Of a stretch of 59,103 bases of DNA, positions 57,833 to 59,103 are shown piece after piece. Below the pieces are notes generated by a model that was not told the origin of the DNA, made no database searches, and was given only the letters and a program-made list of their open reading frames with translations. Source of the stretch: Streptomyces sp. WM4235. GTDB taxonomy: Bacteria; Actinomycetota; Actinomycetes; Streptomycetales; Streptomycetaceae. The stretch lies in assembly GCF_001279725.1 (NCBI RefSeq), contig NZ_LGDE01000349.1:1-59103 (forward strand). The letters run 5' to 3'. The first letter of the stretch is position 1. Each line of letters starts with the position of its first letter. The translations under genes were made by a program, and so were the position numbers.

Positions 57833-59103
57833 TTACGCCTCCCAGACCGCGGCGGCCGTCCGGTCGTCGGCGTATCCCTTGAGGCGGACCTGGGCGTCCG
57901 CGAGGAAGGCGGCCAGGCCGGGCGGCTCCCCCTCGGACCAGCGGGCGGCGAGTTCGGCCGAGAGGAGACCCTCCTCCCGCATCGGGTCCGCGAGTCCGCC
58001 GGAGCAGAGCAGCAGGGTGTCCCCCGGCCGGGCCACGGACGCGCGGAACAGGAACCCGTTGCCCACGCCCCCTTCGGGGTGCGCCTCGGACGGTGCGGTC
58101 CGTCCCGGGGCCGGGGCCGGGGCCCGGCCCGGCTCCAGGTCCTGCCACCGGCCGTCCCGGAGCCGGAAGACGCCGCCCGCGCCCGCGCCGAAGCACACCC
58201 GGTTGCGGCACTCCGGATCCACCGGCAGCAGGACCCCGCGCAGCCCCGCCGTGTAGGACTCCTCGGCGTGACCCAGTTCCGCGGCCCGGACCCGCAGACG
58301 CCCGTACCCCCGGTCGGTCAGCCTCTGGAGGCCGGAGCGCAGGGCTTCGCGGCGCCCGGCCCGGATGTCGTCGGACAGCCGCTCGTGGCTGCGCCCGACG
58401 GCCGCCGCGACCGCGTGGCACAGTTCGGCGGCGGCCTCCTTGGCCCCGGGGGCGGCCCGGTCGCCGCCGGCCAGCACCACCAGCACCAGGCCGGCGTCGC
58501 CGGCTCCGAAGCGGGCGGTGAGCAGGGAGTCCCGTCGGGCCTCGCCCCGGAACCGGGCGGAGTCCCCGCGCACGGACGCGGCGCGCAGGGTGTACGTGCC
58601 GTGGCGGGCGCCCTCCAGCACGGTGTCGGGCGTCAGCGTGTCGAGCGCGGCGGGATCGGCCGGGGGCAGTGCTCCCGGTTCGGCGTTGTAGGTGGGGGCC
58701 CGGTCCCCGAGGTGGCGCACCTCGGGCCGTTCGGCGGGGGCGCCCCGGGGCGGCCGCGCCTCCCGGGGCGGCTCCGGCGCGGGTGCGGTCCCGGGTGCGG
58801 TCCCGGGTGCGGTCCCGGGTGCGGTCCCGGGTGCGGTCCCGGCCTGCGGCGAAGCCTCCCGGAAGGGTGCGGGCACCGAGGTGGGCGCGGCGGGGAGTGC
58901 CTCCTCGCGGGGCGCCCCCCGGCCGCGGACGGGCGGCTCGGGCGGCTCCGGCGACCGCACCGGGTGGCCCGGTTCCGGGGCCCACGCCGGTTCGGGCTCG
59001 GCGGGCGGGACGACCACGTCGCCCAGGGCGTAGCCGGTGGCGCCGGCCGTCCGCGGGTCCCGCGTCGCGGGCGGCGGCGGGTACGCCGGGGGCGGTGGAG
59101 GCG
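57833..59103 (-). CDS. PP2C-like protein, 5' end outside the window
   Basis: The frame is open to the right edge and reads Pro/Tyr-rich sequence upstream of a possible GTG at 59017, so the gene very likely begins beyond the window. The visible part has a Pro/Ala/Thr-rich linker with a PGTA repeat and a C-terminal PP2C-type fold: VRGDSARFRGEARRDSL, then LVLVVLAGGDRAAPG, RGVLLPVD and LLLCSGGLADP. The metal-binding Asp-Gly of active PP2C enzymes is not visible where expected (AGGD instead of DGxGG), so it may be a binding protein rather than an active phosphatase. Confidence 0.8.
   Translation of the reverse strand, partial: PPPPPAYPPPPATRDPRTAGATGYALGDVVVPPAEPEPAWAPEPGHPVRSPEPPEPPVRGRGAPREEALPAAPTSVPAPFREASPQAGTAPGTAPGTAPGTAPGTAPAPEPPREARPPRGAPAERPEVRHLGDRAPTYNAEPGALPPADPAALDTLTPDTVLEGARHGTYTLRAASVRGDSARFRGEARRDSLLTARFGAGDAGLVLVVLAGGDRAAPGAKEAAAELCHAVAAAVGRSHERLSDDIRAGRREALRSGLQRLTDRGYGRLRVRAAELGHAEESYTAGLRGVLLPVDPECRNRVCFGAGAGGVFRLRDGRWQDLEPGRAPAPAPGRTAPSEAHPEGGVGNGFLFRASVARPGDTLLLCSGGLADPMREEGLLSAELAARWSEGEPPGLAAFLADAQVRLKGYADDRTAAAVWEA
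58781..58840. repeat. 12-bp tandem repeat in the PP2C-like gene, five copies
   Basis: Five copies of GGGTGCGGTCCC encode Pro-Gly-Thr-Ala repeats on the minus strand, a flexible linker. Length changes of 12 bases would keep the frame. Confidence 0.85.

Overview
The window is high-GC DNA with almost only G or C at third codon positions, GTG starts, ATGA/GTGA translational overlaps and typical actinomycete gene content (geosmin synthase, MbtH protein, DUF2637 protein, DmdR/IdeR-type iron box). It looks like a Streptomyces or close relative.

Region 1 (1-24325) is most of a nonribosomal peptide synthetase (NRPS) cluster whose left end lies outside the window. In order: the tail of an adenylation-carrier (A-PCP) protein, a type II thioesterase, an Fe(II)/2-oxoglutarate hydroxylase of the SyrP/TauD type, an A-PCP protein with a Gln/Glu-like code, a 1762-residue protein with three condensation and three carrier domains but no working A domain, a 2365-residue A-C-PCP-C-A-PCP-TE protein, and an MbtH protein. 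A separate transcript follows: the two subunits of a B12-dependent glutamate (methylaspartate) mutase, a class II aminoacyl-tRNA-synthetase-like protein resembling archaeal asparagine synthetase AS-AR, a glutamate-synthase FMN domain without its iron-sulfur ligands, a small unknown protein, an MFS exporter and a phosphopantetheinyl transferase. My reading is that glutamate is turned into 3-methylaspartate and perhaps amidated to 3-methylasparagine, and that several carrier domains are charged in trans. This is the most unusual part of the window.

Region 2 (24294-27744) holds tsaD (tRNA t6A modification), a membrane-anchored serine protease and a short-chain dehydrogenase. A perfect 31-bp palindrome lies between the divergent tsaD and protease genes.

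Region 3 (27917-38263) is an aerobic cobalamin pathway cluster: cobL-cobM-cobK on the plus strand, cobG-cobH-cobIJ on the minus strand, and cobN on the plus strand behind a cobalamin riboswitch. It could supply the cofactor of the glutamate mutase.

Region 4 (38424-59103) looks like chromosomal background: a 73-residue conserved-looking protein, geosmin synthase, an Eis-like acetyltransferase, a purine catabolism block (xdhC, AzgA-type permease, three-subunit xanthine dehydrogenase, divergent pucR), a TPR-like protein behind a Rex-like operator, a GntR regulator divergent from an FhuF-type iron reductase with an iron box, a DUF2637 membrane protein, an anti-sigma-type ATPase, a pyruvate dehydrogenase (quinone), and a PP2C-like protein that runs off the right end.

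All family assignments come from motifs read by eye; no database search was run.
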